A stretch of 64,000 bases of DNA from Pollenia angustigena (Eukaryota > Arthropoda > Insecta > Diptera > Polleniidae): the NCBI GenBank assembly GCA_930367215.1, contig OV884059.1, forward strand, positions 246,015,803 to 246,079,802, read 5' to 3'. Below the pieces are notes generated by a model. That model had not been told where the DNA came from. It saw only the letters and a list, made by a program, of their open reading frames with translations, and ran no database searches. Both the position numbers and the translations under genes were made by a program. Shown here in pieces: positions 43,290 through 56,082 of this stretch. The first letter of the stretch is position 1; each line of letters starts with the position of its first letter.

Positions 43290-44085
43290 GCCAAACCACT
43301 TGACCGATGAACTTGAAATTTTCACAGCATGTAACTGTGACCCTGGAAGAGACATTAGGCTATATTAAATTGTGACTGGGCAAAGGAGCGATGCCACGCC
43401 CATACAACCCAAAATTTAAATTCGTGTTATTTATGACATTTTTTGGCCTACGGCGATAATATTTGGTATATTTGTTGTTGGCATGAACAGAAATACGTTT
43501 AATTAAAAAAGTGGGCGTGGCCCCGCCCCTTTATAGAAAAAGTAAAAAACGTTATATCTAATAAACTACTTAACCGATCGTCACTAAATTTTCACAGAAG
43601 GCTATTGTTCTGAATTAATGTGTCGTTGGGTTCAAAAAGGTGTGGTTGGACAAAGGGGCGGTGCCATTTTTTTTTTGTGGATGTCAATAATAAATATCTC
43701 ATATTTTAAGAGCCGCTGCAAGCATTTTGTTGAACTTTTGGTAGAAGGATCTTCTGAGCCACAAAATTGAAATAAAATAGCAGAGGTGGAAGTGGTACCC
43801 CCCATAGGATGCAAATATTAAATATCACGTTACTGAAGAACTATGGTAGCTAGAGTCTTCAAACGTGGAAAAATCCACTATTATGGTAAATTTTAAAAGA
43901 AAAATGGGCGGGGTTGACGGAGGGAGAGTAATACCCCCCATAAAATTAAACTACTGAATGCCACGGAATTCTCTGACTACGAAGCAGTTAATAATTTAAT
44001 AAATAAATTTTTGTTAATATATATTTTAAATACTTATATATTTTATAACGATGGGGGTAGCGAAGCACACCGGGTTAAGCAAGAC
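43290..44085 (+). mobile_element. Helitron-like element, diverged third copy
   Basis: It has the CCACTTGACCGATGAACTTG module, the ATCTTCTGAGCCACAAAATT and GGTACCCCCCATAGGATGC modules of the 3233 and 18195 copies, and ends AGCGAAGCACACCGGGTTAA + GCAAGAC, where others have GCTAGT. Its 5' half carries an unrelated GGGCGTGGCCCCGCCCC-containing section. Confidence 0.55.
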
Positions 44086-44214
44086 TTTTTTTGTTTTTTT
44101 AACTGAAGATACGATCTCCATTTTATGTTATTAAAAAAAAAATAGAAGAAACTAAACAAACTTTACTTTCGGCGACTTTTTTCTCAGTTTTTGGCGATTT
44201 TTGACTGAAATATT

Positions 44215-45936
44215 CACCCCTATTATGAAAGTCGACATCGACACAAGTCGACGTCACCTGAACATTAATGGTATTTTCTGAGTCGTTGTTGACAATAATC
44301 GATTACTTTTGACAGTCAAGTGATATTTTCTAAGGCGCTTTTAAGTCGACGTCGAGTAGTATTGTCCCCGTTTTAATCGACAGGAAATTTTGCGACGACT
44401 CAAATGAAAGTTAAAGAAATTTTAAATGAAATGTTAACATATTTATTGAATACGTTTGAAATAAAAAATGCAAATTAAAAAGAAGCTATGGGCACAAATT
44501 TAATTAGTAAATTTAACGCAAAAATTCGGAAACATTTGCAAAAATATCGAAAATTTGCGAACATTTTTAATATGAAAGGAATGACAAAAATTCGGTGAAA
44601 ATTGCTAAATTAACGGAAATTCGCAAAAATTTGCTAACAGCGGCATAAAAGAAAAGTCTTATATTTATTAATAAACGTTAAAACTATAAAGAATCAGAAA
44701 ACTTACAGTAAAAATCAGGGTTTAAAAAGCTGCAGTCAAAATCAAAAAATTGCTTTTTGTTCCACTTTTTGATTTTTCATTGGACAAAAATAAACCGTTG
44801 ACTTTACTTCTGATTCATTAAATGAAAACAGTCGCAGTGAAGGCAAAAGCAAAAAACGAAAAGTTGTTCGCAACAACGAACATCGGCAGTCGACATGTTC
44901 GGAAGTGTTTGGTTTGACCAACTTAAACTTTTAATAAATCCCGAATTTAACGAAGATGGGATGTTGTGTTTTTTTTTTTTTTTTTTGTTTTGATTTTGCA
45001 GTTTGAAGTGCGTAGGAACTGCTTCTTATTAACTTCAATTTTTATTTTTTTTTTGCGTATCACTTTTGGAAAACTTACCGATAAGCTTTTAGACGTTTCG
45101 ATATTACTGTCAATGTTTATATAATATAAAGTAAATGTTTTTTTAAGTTTGATACTCTACTATTTTTAAGTCCAATTTTACATGTTTTACATATAGCGAA
45201 ACCCTTATCCTCATTATTGTCAAAAAGTTAAAAACTTCATTTGGCTTATTCCGCGGCATTGTGCTTCGTTTTCAAGTATTTATTAAACTAAAGAAAACCA
45301 CAAAACTGAGTTATTTGCAAAATAAAAAAAAATAAACAAACACAACATCCCATCTTCGATAACTTCGGGATTTATTGAAAGTTTAAGTCGGTCAAACCAA
45401 ACACTTCCGAACATGTCGACTGCTGATGTTCGTTGTTGCGAACAACTTTTTGTTTTTTGCTTTTGCCTTCACTGCGACTGTTTTCATTTAATGAATCAGA
45501 AGTAAAGTCAACGGTTTATTTTTGTCCAATGACAAATGAAGATGTCGAAGTTACAGCACAATCTTATGACTTTTACTATCTCAACTGCAGCTTTTTAAAC
45601 GCTGGTAAAAATATCTTTTATCAAAAACATGCCAAAAATTCGCGAACAAAATTCAAAATTGGAAACAAACTCTAGACTTTATTTTAAAAAGCTAAATCGG
45701 TTAAAAAATATGTCGGAAAATAGCATAAATAGCGTTAAAAAGTGAGTGAAGAACAAAAAAATAAAAAAAACAATTGGAGATGGGATTTTTTTGTCAAATT
45801 TTCGATAACTAGTCGACGTCGACACAACATTCTTATAAAATACCAAATTAACGTCGAAGTGGTGTAGTCGTCGCCTTGATGTGACAACAATTAAAAATTA
45901 ATGTCGACGTCGACAACGCCTTACATAATAGGGGTG
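44215..45936. mobile_element. 1.7-kb TIR element with GTCGACGTCGAC ends and a long internal palindrome
   Basis: Ends CACCCCTATTATG (44215) and CATAATAGGGGTG (45936) carry GTCGAC-rich subterminal repeats. Flanks share ATT only. Inside, arms at about 44781-44978 and 45335-45530 are near-perfect inverted repeats (…GTCGACATGTTCGGAAGTGT…, ATCCCATCTTCG…). The frame 45433-45675 runs through one arm and is not a gene. Confidence 0.75.
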
Positions 45937-46342
45937 ATTATACTAGCTTTTTTTTAATTTAAAAAAAAAATGTTAAGAAAACTGAACAAAATTGACGTTT
46001 GGCGATTTTTGGCGATTTCTGAAATCCGTTTTTTTTGACTTCTAGTAAGTGTATTGTAAGTACTGAATTCTGTGGACGCCTCGAAAATAAAAATAAGTAG
46101 TTATTCAGCCAAAAATACGTAGTGATTATTTTCTCCAACATTACCTGCTAACTTACCAGGTAAGTAAAGTTTTTCCTGGGTAGGAGGAGATGATAACGAT
46201 TAGAAGCAGTTGTGCTAGATTAAAGTGATTTAATCCAAACATAAGAGAGAAAAAGAACTTTTTGCGTAACGGCTAAGATCTATTTCATGACACAACATAT
46301 TTACAATTATATCAGCAGTAAAGTTGACATAATTAAATAAAA

Positions 46343-47441
46343 CAAGTAAGAGTGCTATATTCGGCTGTGCCGAATCTTATATACCCTTCACCATTGTGCG
46401 AGCAGAATACAGAGCAACTAGACAAAAACTAAATAAAACTGGTAAATATTTTTTTAAAATAAGAGACAACCGGTTTTGAACTTCGCTTTTCATAAGGACC
46501 CAGAATATATATACCTTATATGATCAATATTGTAGAAATAACAAACGGAATGACAAAGTTATATATACCTTTTTTACCTTCGGTGAAGGGTATAACAAGA
46601 GTAATTTTTGGGAATTCAGGGGTCTAATCACCGCATTCGATACTATCGTATCGAATAAACTATTGAATTTTTTTGTAAACGATAGACACTGGCGTATCGA
46701 ATGAAAACTCGATAAATGTAATGTCGAGTTACTCGATGTCGAATGCTATTTTTTCAAATTCAATACATATCATTCGATATCGAGTTTTAAGATTCCAAAA
46801 TAAATAATTTCGATCAATTTTGCTCGATATCGTATGCGGTGATTAGACCCCAGTATTTCGGTTAAAACTCATAAAAATTTCCGATATTTTGGTATATAAG
46901 TTATATCCATAGGACATATGGCAGCCCTAAAATTTAGGTTTTTATACAATTTTTAATTTTTTTTGTACGGGAGGTACCACGCCCACTTCTCCAATTCCGC
47001 CCACATTTTGTGATATGGTGTGTATTGACAACCTAAATGTGTGAACCTAATTTAAAAACTTTGGCTTTTGCTGTTCACCAGATATACAGCAAAAAGTAAT
47101 AAAAATACAACAAACACAAACGATTTTTGGAAAAAATTAAAGGTAGTCGTGGTTTTTTGATCATATCTCAGCCATTTGTGGACCGATCTGGCTGCATTTC
47201 AATAGCAAAATTATAATAAGAATACCTGACATAATGACCCCAACCAAGTCCCCATCATATCTGGGGGCTTCGGAAAACCCATTTCAACAGACAGGCGGAC
47301 AGACGGACAACCGGTTTTGAACTTCGCTTTTCATAAGGACCCAGAATATATATACTTTATAGGGTGTAGGATCAATATTGTAGAAATTACAAACGGAATG
47401 ACAGAGTTATATAAACCCTTTCTACCTTCGGTGAAGGGTAT
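46343..47441 (-). mobile_element. DINE-like element, two core modules in tandem
   Basis: It starts CAAGTAAGAGTGCTATATTC with the perfect hairpin ATTCGGCTGTGCCGAAT. It has two ACCGGTTTTGAACTTCGC…ACCTTCGGTGAAGGGTATAA modules (46470-46595 and 47310-47441) and the GGCGGACAGACGG core. A 231-bp MITE interrupts it at 46620. Confidence 0.65.
46620..46850. mobile_element. 231-bp MITE nested in DINE, 3-bp CAG duplication
   Basis: GGGTCTAATCACCGCAT and its complement bound a palindromic body rich in ATCGATATCG-like words. CAG flanks both sides (46617-46619, 46851-46853). The related copy at 61845-61875 reads GAATTCAGTATTTCGG in reverse without it, which is the exact empty site. Confidence 0.85.
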
Positions 47442-47446
47442 AAAAA

Positions 47447-47540
47447 TATCCCGGGAATTCCCGCACAAATTTCCCGGGATTTTTTTCCCGAAAAATGTGC
47501 GGGATCCCGGGATTTTTGTCCCGGGAAATCCCGTATTAAA
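47447..47540. repeat. CCCGGGA-rich inverted array
   Basis: ATCCCGGGAATTCCCGCACA…TGTGCGGGATCCCGGGATTT and following CCCGGGAAATCCCG. The words match the subterminal array of the hAT MITE at 14385, so this is probably a terminus pair of a related, internally deleted element. Confidence 0.5.
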
Positions 47541-48013
47541 AAAACTAATAAAAAACGATCCCAACTCACAGCTAAGACTTAAGGCTCAGTTAGCGGAAGT
47601 AACAGTAACTTAACCTTACCTTAAAAAAGTAAGACCAATCTATTTCTTACAGATTGAGACGTAGCATCTTACTGCTAAATATAAGCGTTCCAATTGCTTT
47701 ATATACAACAAAATAAAGCAGCTGATTTCCAACGCTATTCTTTAAAAGAGAGCTTTATTTCGCTGTCATAAATAAAATTATTTTGAGGAGTTTTTTTTCT
47801 ATATAATATGTATTTTTATTCGACCTTTATTATATGTAAAATAAATGTAAATCTACGTTTGTAATTATTTTGTAATTTTTTTTCGTATAAAATTAAACAT
47901 CTTTGAGGAGTTTTATTATTCCCTTTATAAAATAAAACTCTTTTGAGGATTTTATTCTTTTTTTTTCGTCTAGAATAAAACTGATTTTGTTTATCTTCTT
48001 CTTCTTTTTTTTA

Positions 48014-48648
48014 AGGCGCCCGTACACGACATGTATTTGTCATCTGACATGTCAAATTTTCAAGTCACATGTAATTGTTCATGTCTGTCAAAATTGCTGT
48101 TTTACATAAGGTTTATAATTTTCGGTCACAAACGTACATGTAATTTGCTTCTGACATTGTCTCTGTTTTTTTTCGCATTGTTATTGCAGAAACCAAAGTA
48201 GTTCTCGGTTTCAAAATAGCTTGCTACCGCCACGAAAATATTTATTTGCGCCGTAAAATAATTTAGCCATCTTAACATTTTTTTCTTTTATTTTAAAGAT
48301 ACCAATTTAGAATTTTATAATGAAACGGTTTTTATGTATATATTTACATAAATTATATTCAATGGTGAGATGAGCATACATATCTTGGTATTGTAAAATA
48401 TTAACTTCAGCCGGCTAACGATTCCGTCAATAGTTGACGCCGCTGCCAGTTTCTTCCCGGCATAGATTTCTGATGTCAGATGGTTTGTCAGAAGAAAATA
48501 GAGCACGCTCTTATTGAAATTTTGTTAGATGACTTTGCGTCTGACTTTTACAGAAGCAAAGTTAAAAAGGTAACACACGACATGTATGTGTTTTACAGTG
48601 GGAAATTTGACATGTCAGATGACAAAAACATGTCGTCTATACGCTCCT
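48014..48648. mobile_element. 635-bp Harbinger-like MITE
   Basis: TIRs AGGCGCCCGTACACGACATG and (reverse) AGGAGCGTATAGACGACATG continue with TTTGTCATCTGACATGTCAA. TTA flanks (48011-48013, 48649-48651). The end motif matches 56465 and 57446. The frame at 48315-48506 is not supported. Confidence 0.85.
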
Positions 48649-49074
48649 TTATTAGATAACACTATTTTACAAATGGCACTATAGGAAATTGTTCCTTTTT
48701 TTTTGACTAAAACTAATTATTAGCCAAACGACTGGGAGAAATGAAATGATTTTTGTGATTCGATCTTTGGAAGTCTCCCTCCCTCTTAAGTTCCATTAAT
48801 TTTTCTTCACGCACTGTAACGGCGAAAAACTGGGTCATGCGCGTGAGCTCTCACGGAAAATTTGTTTGTTTTATTACACACTTTCGCACATTCTTGCAAA
48901 TAAAATGTTTGATTACACACAATAATTTTTTTTATTCCCACATAAAATTAATTTTAAATGCAAAATTTAGGTTTTCTTGTTCATAATTATCAATTAAATT
49001 TAAAGAAAAATTAAGTAAAAAAAACCTGATTCTCAATTTCTTCATCTTCGCTCTCAGTTCGTTTTCCTGTTGAC

Positions 49075-50588
49075 CAGCGTTGCCAGAATTAACATTTTAT
49101 CTTATTTTTCAAGATTTTTTTAAACATAATAAGATTTAAAGATTTTTTTTCTCAAATTAAGATTTTTTATTTTTAGATATAAAGATTTTTAACTTTAAGT
49201 TTGTACAACATACATAATTTTCTTTTACAGTTTTTTAAACAGTAAATTTTTAAAACAATGAGGTTTTATATCAGCTTGTTGTCTATTGGTTTTGCACACT
49301 TTTGTACTTTTGTGCTAACATGCATCATTATTTCTGGGCATAAATATATAGTATATATTTAAAGATTAATTTATTAAAGAACAAAAAAGTTCATGTATGT
49401 AGTTACTATGTCTTAGTACCAAAAGGTAAAACTAATGGAACTAAACCCTACAATTACCGTCTTGGTCGGGCCAGACCAAATTTGTGTTTTCCTTGCAATA
49501 TTTTTCGAATATAACAAAAAAACAGGGGCGTGAGTTCTATAATGATACGTGCTGAATCGAATGAAACTAATTTGGATTCGATTAGAGCAAATTAGTGGGG
49601 TGAAATTTTATTTTTATATAAAAGTCTATGAAATTACCCTTTTTGCCAGACCTTGTATTCTTGCAATATTTTTCAAATAGGAAAAAATATCAAAAAACAG
49701 AAACATGAATTCAGAATTGATTGAATCAAGTTTGAATTAAATGTGTGGTAAATGCGAAAAAGCAATGTGCAAAATTAAGGACTACATATTCGATGACTTG
49801 CATGTAAAATAAAATAATAAAAATATATAACAAATTCGTTATTCTAGCAAATAACATACTTTCAATAAAAAAAATATATTTATTAACTTTTTATTTAATT
49901 GGGTTTTTTAGCTGTTCTAATTGTGGTCTGCCTAGACCAAGAGGAGTGGTAAAAAGTTACAGTTAAGGGTTAAGAAGCTTTTAGTTTGAAAATACCACAT
50001 TCCATGTTTATGATAATATGTATACAAAAGTGCTTAAGAATATCTGTTTAAACGTGTACCAACATTATTTTAATAAAAATTCATTAGGAATATATTTAGG
50101 AAAATCCATAGTTTTCAGTGAGTTTTCTCAAAATGCCTTCGATATAACAACGGTATCAAAAAATATAATATTAAATTGAGAACCCTCAAGATTTCACATG
50201 ATGTATGAGCTTCATAGCTCCCAAACCAAAATTTTTATGCCCAAAATTTATACTGATATAAGAATTTAATTACTTTCGATGAAACTTCTTTATATAGATG
50301 GACTTTTTTACGTTCTTATTTATTAGAAATTAAGTGCATTTAAAATGTATTTTTTGGAAAATATAACTAAAACACAATTTTAAACCTACAATTTAATTTT
50401 GTATTAATACCGCAATTACGTATTTTAATTTAAATATGTAGTTTCCATAATAAAAAGGAGTTTCTTTTAATAAATTAATAATTTTTACTTTTTTGCCTTT
50501 GTTATAAAAAATTTCAAGATTTTTCTCCCTAAAATAAGATTTTTTTTGCCAAAAGAAGATTTTCCTTCCAAATCTTCTGGCAACGCTG
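49075..50588. mobile_element. 1.5-kb hAT element with AAGATTTTT subterminal array
   Basis: Perfect 8-bp TSD CTGTTGAC (49067-49074, 50589-50596), TIR CAGCGTTGCCAGAA on both ends. AAGATTTTT or AAAATCTT recurs at 49105-49195 and 50505-50575. The interior has no transposase frame. Confidence 0.9.
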
Positions 50589-51004
50589 CTGTTGACAGTT
50601 TTTGACGACTCTTGCGCCATCTATTACTGAGATTTAAACCAGGGTTAAGAAAATACACACATCATACACACAATGTACTGTTCAAAAGCCACCAGCACAT
50701 AATTTTATTTACATAACAATTTTGTGTGTTTGAAAATTTTAAACGGTGCCGAACACAACCACGATTTTGTTTTGTTTTAATATTTGGTTGCGTACACGGG
50801 CATGTGTAGTTCTCGTATTTTAAGATCGAAACACATTTTAACCACACATAAACGGTTGTAACTAAGGTCGTGTACGTGTATGACAAAAAAAACCACATGT
50901 ACGATAGAGGGGTTCGATACTTTAAGGTCGTGTATGTTTAAAAAATAAGAACATGAAAGATATACATGTTCGATTGCAGGTTCGAATGTAGGTATACTTT
51001 AAGT

Positions 51005-51909
51005 CAGCGGTGGGCGCTGGTTTGCCTGGATTACGAAGTTTTTCGGGTTTTTACATTTACTCATCGTGTTTTTTTTTACCAGAGCTGCTAAAAATGCAAA
51101 AATTGTCCTACTAAGGTATTCCTTAAAATCCCCAAAACATACCATACACTTGTTTTATTATACTACTTTTAAAATAGAGAAAATAAATAAAAAACAATTT
51201 TTTAGCAGTCAAAAAAAGAACAAACAACAATATTTACATTGAAATCAGAATGTGAAAAAATTTACCGTATAACACACACACGTGTTTGTGTGATGTTGTT
51301 TTCGCTAATTTACTACTGCCCACAAACTGAAAATCTTGAAGTCATTGTTTCATGCATAAACAATAACAAAGGCAACCCGAAAAACAAATACAACAGAAGG
51401 AAAAAAAGTAAAATTGTATTCAGTTGCTTAATAAATTTCAACAAAGCAGGACTGTTGCGCATGTTGTTATTTTGGCAAATTTAGCAATTTCGTAGTTTTA
51501 CACTGGCAATATATTTATTGTGTTGTGATCAAGCTGTGCTTATGTATGTTTTTTCAGCTTGTTTTAAAAACTTTTCAGCAATCATGTGGGATGATGAATT
51601 ATATAATAATCCAGTTTTTTTTTTATTGAATTCCTTTTTTTTTTAATATTTACATATAAATAGGTAGTACACATTTTGAAGTTTTTGCTCACGGTCTTTT
51701 CGATTTCAGGTGACAATATGGATATATATGTTTTACCGTTAAGGAAAACTTGATGAATTATATAATAATAATATTTTTACTAAACTTTTTTTTTTTTTTT
51801 TTGTTTTGCAAATTTACATACAGTTTGAAAAACTTTTCAAGAATTTCTCTAAGTGTAAATCAACTAATTTGCTCTCTTTCATTCAGTGTTCTCTATCTGC
51901 CCTTCGCTG
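51005..51909. mobile_element. 905-bp hAT-like element
   Basis: Perfect 8-bp TSD CTTTAAGT (50997-51004, 51910-51917); TIR CAGCGGTGGGC / GCCCTTCGCTG. The opposite foldback arm (55000-55010) reads continuously at this position, serving as an empty site. Confidence 0.9.
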
Positions 51910-52377
51910 CTTTAAGTTCGTGTGCGGAAAAAATAAAGCACATGAACGACAGAAAGGTTCGATTATAGCTATACTTAAAGTTCGTGTGCGGAAAAAATAA
52001 AGCACATGCATGACAGAAAGGTTCGATTAAAGCTATACTTTAACTTTGTGTACGGTAAAAAAAAGTACGTGTGCAATAGACAGGTTCGATTTTTATTTCG
52101 TGTTCGTCTTAAAATTAGAATATTATACATTACCGATAGGGCTGCCAGGTAATTTTTTTCCTTGTCCCCGAAAATTAAAAAAAATCCCCAAACTAAAAAA
52201 CAAAACCTTAAAAAATTTTATATTGTTTTTTTTTTATTTTTTTATTTTTAACAAATAAAACCAAAAACAATTGTTTATTAAAATAAATAAAAGCAGTTAT
52301 AGTAAAAATTAAATTAATTAAACAAAGAAAATAAAATAAAATGAATAAAAAAAAAGAAATTAATTCATAAGCAAAAA

Positions 52378-52926
52378 TTAAATAGTGAAAAATAAACTAT
52401 TTATCCTTGTTTTAGATTTTAAGAGCTGAGCAGTCAAGCAAGTCAAAGTTTTTTTTGTTATTAAAATATTAGAAAGAGACTTCTTTGACAGCTTAGATCT
52501 TAACTTTGTCAAGACTGTAGCAAGTGCACTAAATGCACGTTCCACAGAAACTTGAGTTGCAGGTACAGCAAGTACTACTTCGGCAAGCTGAGTTAAATTT
52601 AAACTGTGTTGAGAAATTTTTTTCCAATACTCCAATACGATAGTTTCTAACGGTTCCATTGTTTTTTCACAAATAGCAAGAAGTTCCGCTTTTATGTGAT
52701 AATTTTGATTTGTTGCTGTTGAATTGGATGTATTTACGAGTAGGTTGCTATGTTGGGCTAGTTTAGAGTATGCGGCATTCGACGTACTTGGAGTAATCTC
52801 TAATGAATTTGAATATTCTGAAAATGAAATGTTGTAATTTTCGTCTTGCGTTGATGTCACATGCGATATATGATGAATAATTTCATATGTCTTTAATAAG
52901 TGATTCTGAAAAAAAATTATTAACAA
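52378..52926 (-). pseudogene. hAT transposase C terminus with dimerisation domain
   Basis: 182-codon frame. Residues ~85-150 (EYWKKISQHSLNLTQLAEVV and LAVPATQVSVERAFSALATV…LRSKLS) are the C-terminal hAT dimerisation motif, in which P-x-T-x-x-x-E-R-x-FS is diagnostic. The last catalytic Glu region upstream is not recognisable. A stretch at ~52935-53035 (KFQPTIAVCFWSLV-type readings, LNHHAF) may continue it across a small intron or breaks. Only this exon-sized part is open. Confidence 0.8.
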
Positions 52927-53204
52927 TAATTTGGAACTTTAAAAATTAAATTTCAACCTACCATTGCAGTTTGTTTTTGGTCATTAGTAAGAAGTGGAGT
53001 TCCTTTAAAATTAAAGCGAGGATCTTAGTACAATGCTGCGACGAAGGCGTGGTGTTCAAGAAACTTATGTTTTCTTATTGCCATTGCTTTATGTAATCGC
53101 ACAATTATGCGCTACGCAATAAGACATACAGAAATGCAGTAAAGAAAGTGAAATAACTCTCAACAATTTTTATAAACAAAAAAAATTAAATTTCAAGTGC
53201 TACG

Positions 53205-53460
53205 GCATTCCCTTACTACGAAAGAGGTTTGTAAGGGAGAATATTCAAAAATAACTGTAAAAAAACATTCAGTGTGTAAAGCTGGTCGTTACATCCAACA
53301 ATTTTTTATGCGCTGAATAATGCGCTTTATGTGTAAAAAATGTATTGCTTCAAAGTGGGAACTCGCCATATAAAATGAATGTCTTCCGTAAGCGCAATGG
53401 TAAGCGAAACTCTTACATTTCTCCCTTACAAACCTGCTTCGCTCGAAGCACAATTTTTTA
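53205..53460. repeat. MITE-like inverted repeat
   Basis: TACGAAAGAGGTTTGTAAGG at 53216 is inverted as CCTTACAAACCTGCTTCGCT at ~53432. The outer sequence also shares TGCGC/GCGCA words. No TSD fixed. Confidence 0.55.
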
Positions 53461-53491
53461 TTGGGTTGTTACATACTATACATGTGTACAT

Positions 53492-53962
53492 TAGGGGTAT
53501 AATCAAATTTTTGGCATAGTACCATGAGGTCAACCATGTCCTAGTAACCACGAAAATCATAATCTTTTGTAATTGTTCTAAAAAAAGTTCAATTGGTTTT
53601 TCTCAACCAATGCAATACTGAATATCCATAACTTTATACGGTGTTTTTTATTCATTTTTAATTTTTTTTCGTTAAAAAAGGTTAAAGATACGTTTTGGTT
53701 TGCGAAAAAATCTCTTACCATCTTTAAATATTAATGAAATTTCATACTTGAGCTATTTTTTGTTTTAAATAAACATATTATTAATTTTTCTTAACCAAAA
53801 AGAAAATTAAAAATTTTCAAAACTTCATCGCGGTTGGTACGTGAACTTTTTTGACCTTAGTGAAAAAATAAATATACGTTCCCTTATAGTTCTTTATGCT
53901 CTATCGAACTGTGCTATGCCAATTTTGATAATTTAAAAAATTGTTAAAAAGTTATATCCCTA
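53492..53962. mobile_element. 471-bp hAT MITE
   Basis: Perfect TSD GTGTACAT (53484-53491, 53963-53970); TIR TAGGGGTATAA / TTATATCCCTA. A second, truncated copy lies in reverse orientation at 60127-60434, sharing AACTTCATCGCGGTTGGT and TTTGATAATTT-like blocks. Confidence 0.88.
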
Positions 53963-54219
53963 GTGTACATAGATATGTAGAACTCAAAGAATAAATAACA
54001 TTAGTTTTAATAATATATCACAAATGGATTCATTTAAATAAATCGATGTATGCATAGTTTTCCATTGACATAATATTATGTATTTTATTTTTTAAGAAAA
54101 TTTGGGGATTTATGGGGATAAGAAAATAGCTATTTTGGGTATTTTTGGGGATGAAAAATCTCAAATTGGGGATAAGGCTTAAAATAAAACTGGGAACCCT
54201 GTCAACAGTTGCTATGTAG

Positions 54220-54770
54220 TAGAGGTCTGCAAGAATAAATAAAAACCAATTTCAACACACTCATTTGTTTTTCAACTACAATGTGTCGAACACCCAATAA
54301 TAAAGAAACAAATGAAAGAATAACTAAAGACAAAACGAATAAAAACTCATTCAATTCAGTCAATTTAAGTCAAATGAGTGAAATATTCATATATAATTTG
54401 AATGTAAATTTTCTGTACCTACACATTACGTATGTATGTGTAAGCTTAACTCTTACAAATAAAAGAAGCCACAAGCTTACACACGTATTATGTCAATGTA
54501 TTCAAATAAATGTATGGACATTGAATAATTCAAAAATTATTCGAATATTTTTTGTAAACTTGCTCTCTCTAACGGGTCATTCCACTGTTTTGTTATTTAT
54601 GAATGACTCTTAAATTCATTTACAGAAAACAAGTATTTTATTCAATTCATTCTCTGTTATTTTAATATATGGTTTACTCTTTTCTTACATTTTTGAATGT
54701 TTAATATTTGAGTAAATGTTGTGCACTTTGAATAAAGGCAAACAAGTGAATTATTCAAAGCAGACCTCTA
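54220..54770. mobile_element. 551-bp hAT MITE
   Basis: Perfect TSD CTATGTAG (54212-54219, 54771-54778); TIR TAGAGGTCTGC / GCAGACCTCTA with ATTCA/TGAAT words near both ends. The 110-codon frame 54281-54613 has no recognised domain. Confidence 0.9.
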
Positions 54771-56082
54771 CTATGTAGTACATATTAGTTTTTTGAAAAA
54801 CTTTTTTCACGCAAACACACATATTAAAATAGAACCTGTCTATTGCACATATACTTTTTATTACCGTACACAAAGTTAAAGTATAGCTTTAATCGAACCT
54901 TTCTGTCATGCATGTGCTTTATTTTTTCCGCACACGAACTTTAAGTATAGCTATAATCGAACCTTTCTGTCGTTCATGTGCTTTATTTTTTCCGCACACG
55001 AACTTAAAGTATAGCTACATTCGAACCTGCAATCGAACATGTATATCTTTCATGTTCTTATTTTTTAAACATACACGACCTTTTTTGTCATACACGTACA
55101 CGACCTTAGTTACAACCGTTTATGTGTGGTTAAAATGTGTTTCGATCTTAAAATACGAGAACTACACATGCCCGTGTACGCAACCAAATATTAAAACAAA
55201 ACAAAATCGTGGTTGTGTTCGGCACCGTTTAAAATTTTCAAACACACAAAATTGTAGTCTTGGGCTTAATCGTTCATTTAAGTGACGTTTCAATAGAGTT
55301 CATTTAAAAAAAGTGAACTAGTTCGTTCTTCCAGTTCAGTAGTTCACTTTTAGTCAGTCAGTCTTTTGAGCCAGCTGTATATTTCGTCAGTCAGTTCATT
55401 TAAGTCAGTTAATGTATGTAGTTTAAAGGTTCATTTACTTCAGTTGCTTGTTTTGATTTCTTATTCTGTTGTTGTTTATTTTTGTGTGTGTCAAGCTTTG
55501 AAAAAATTAATAAAAATTTAAATACTTAAAAAAACTTATTTAAATTTTTAATAAATATTTAAATATAATAAATATAATGTAATAAATATAAATTTTTAAT
55601 AAAGTTCAAAAACACAATTGTGTATTTTTTATAAAATTTCCTTTTCTTTGTTTTTCAACAAATAAATTTGGCATTCACTCATTTTACAAAAACAAAATGC
55701 ATAGTATTTTTCATGTTCTTTACCGAATTGATTGAAAAGAGACAACAATATTATTAGTTTCTATATGTTATTATGTTATTATAATATACTTGTTTCTTTT
55801 ACTCATTGCCAGATTACTAAAACATGTTCATAATATAATCAGGGCTGCCATATTAAGAGATGTCTCGCCATATGTGGCAATTTTCAAACATTTTGACTAC
55901 ACTGCGATTTTTTTCGGCGATTTATAAAATATATGGCGATTTTTTTATTATTAAAAAGATTTCCGTACGACGTGCTAAATTTCCAATTATTATTTTTGAT
56001 AAATACACTGAAATTAGATAAGCTATTAATTTATTTTGAGACTCTAATACTATGTTTCCACTATCAGCTTGTTGTCAACTTG

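Larger units (their letters stand above)
52137..54201 (-). mobile_element. hAT element with GGGGATAA-type ends and transposase remnant
   Basis: Left TAGGGCTGCCAGGTAATTTT…TTGTCCCC and right (reverse) CAGGGTTCCCAGTTTTATTT…TTATCCCC are alignable TIRs with GGGGA subterminal words. No matching TSD was found. It encodes a hAT dimerisation region and holds nested elements at ~53205-53460 and 53492-53962. Confidence 0.7.

Noticed and set aside
45433..45675. 80-codon frame with a hydrophobic start resembling a signal peptide
   Set aside because: The first part is one arm of a near-perfect palindrome, and no homology or splice context supports it.
47317..47613. 98-codon frame starting MNFAFHKDPEYIYFIG, also seen at 60796-60569
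   Set aside because: Both are translations of the conserved DINE core (CGCTTTTCATAAGGACCC…), a non-coding Helitron-type repeat.
54908..55285. 125-codon frame whose end is identical to another frame at 50898-50662
   Set aside because: The identity comes from the inverted arms of the foldback structure, not from a gene family.
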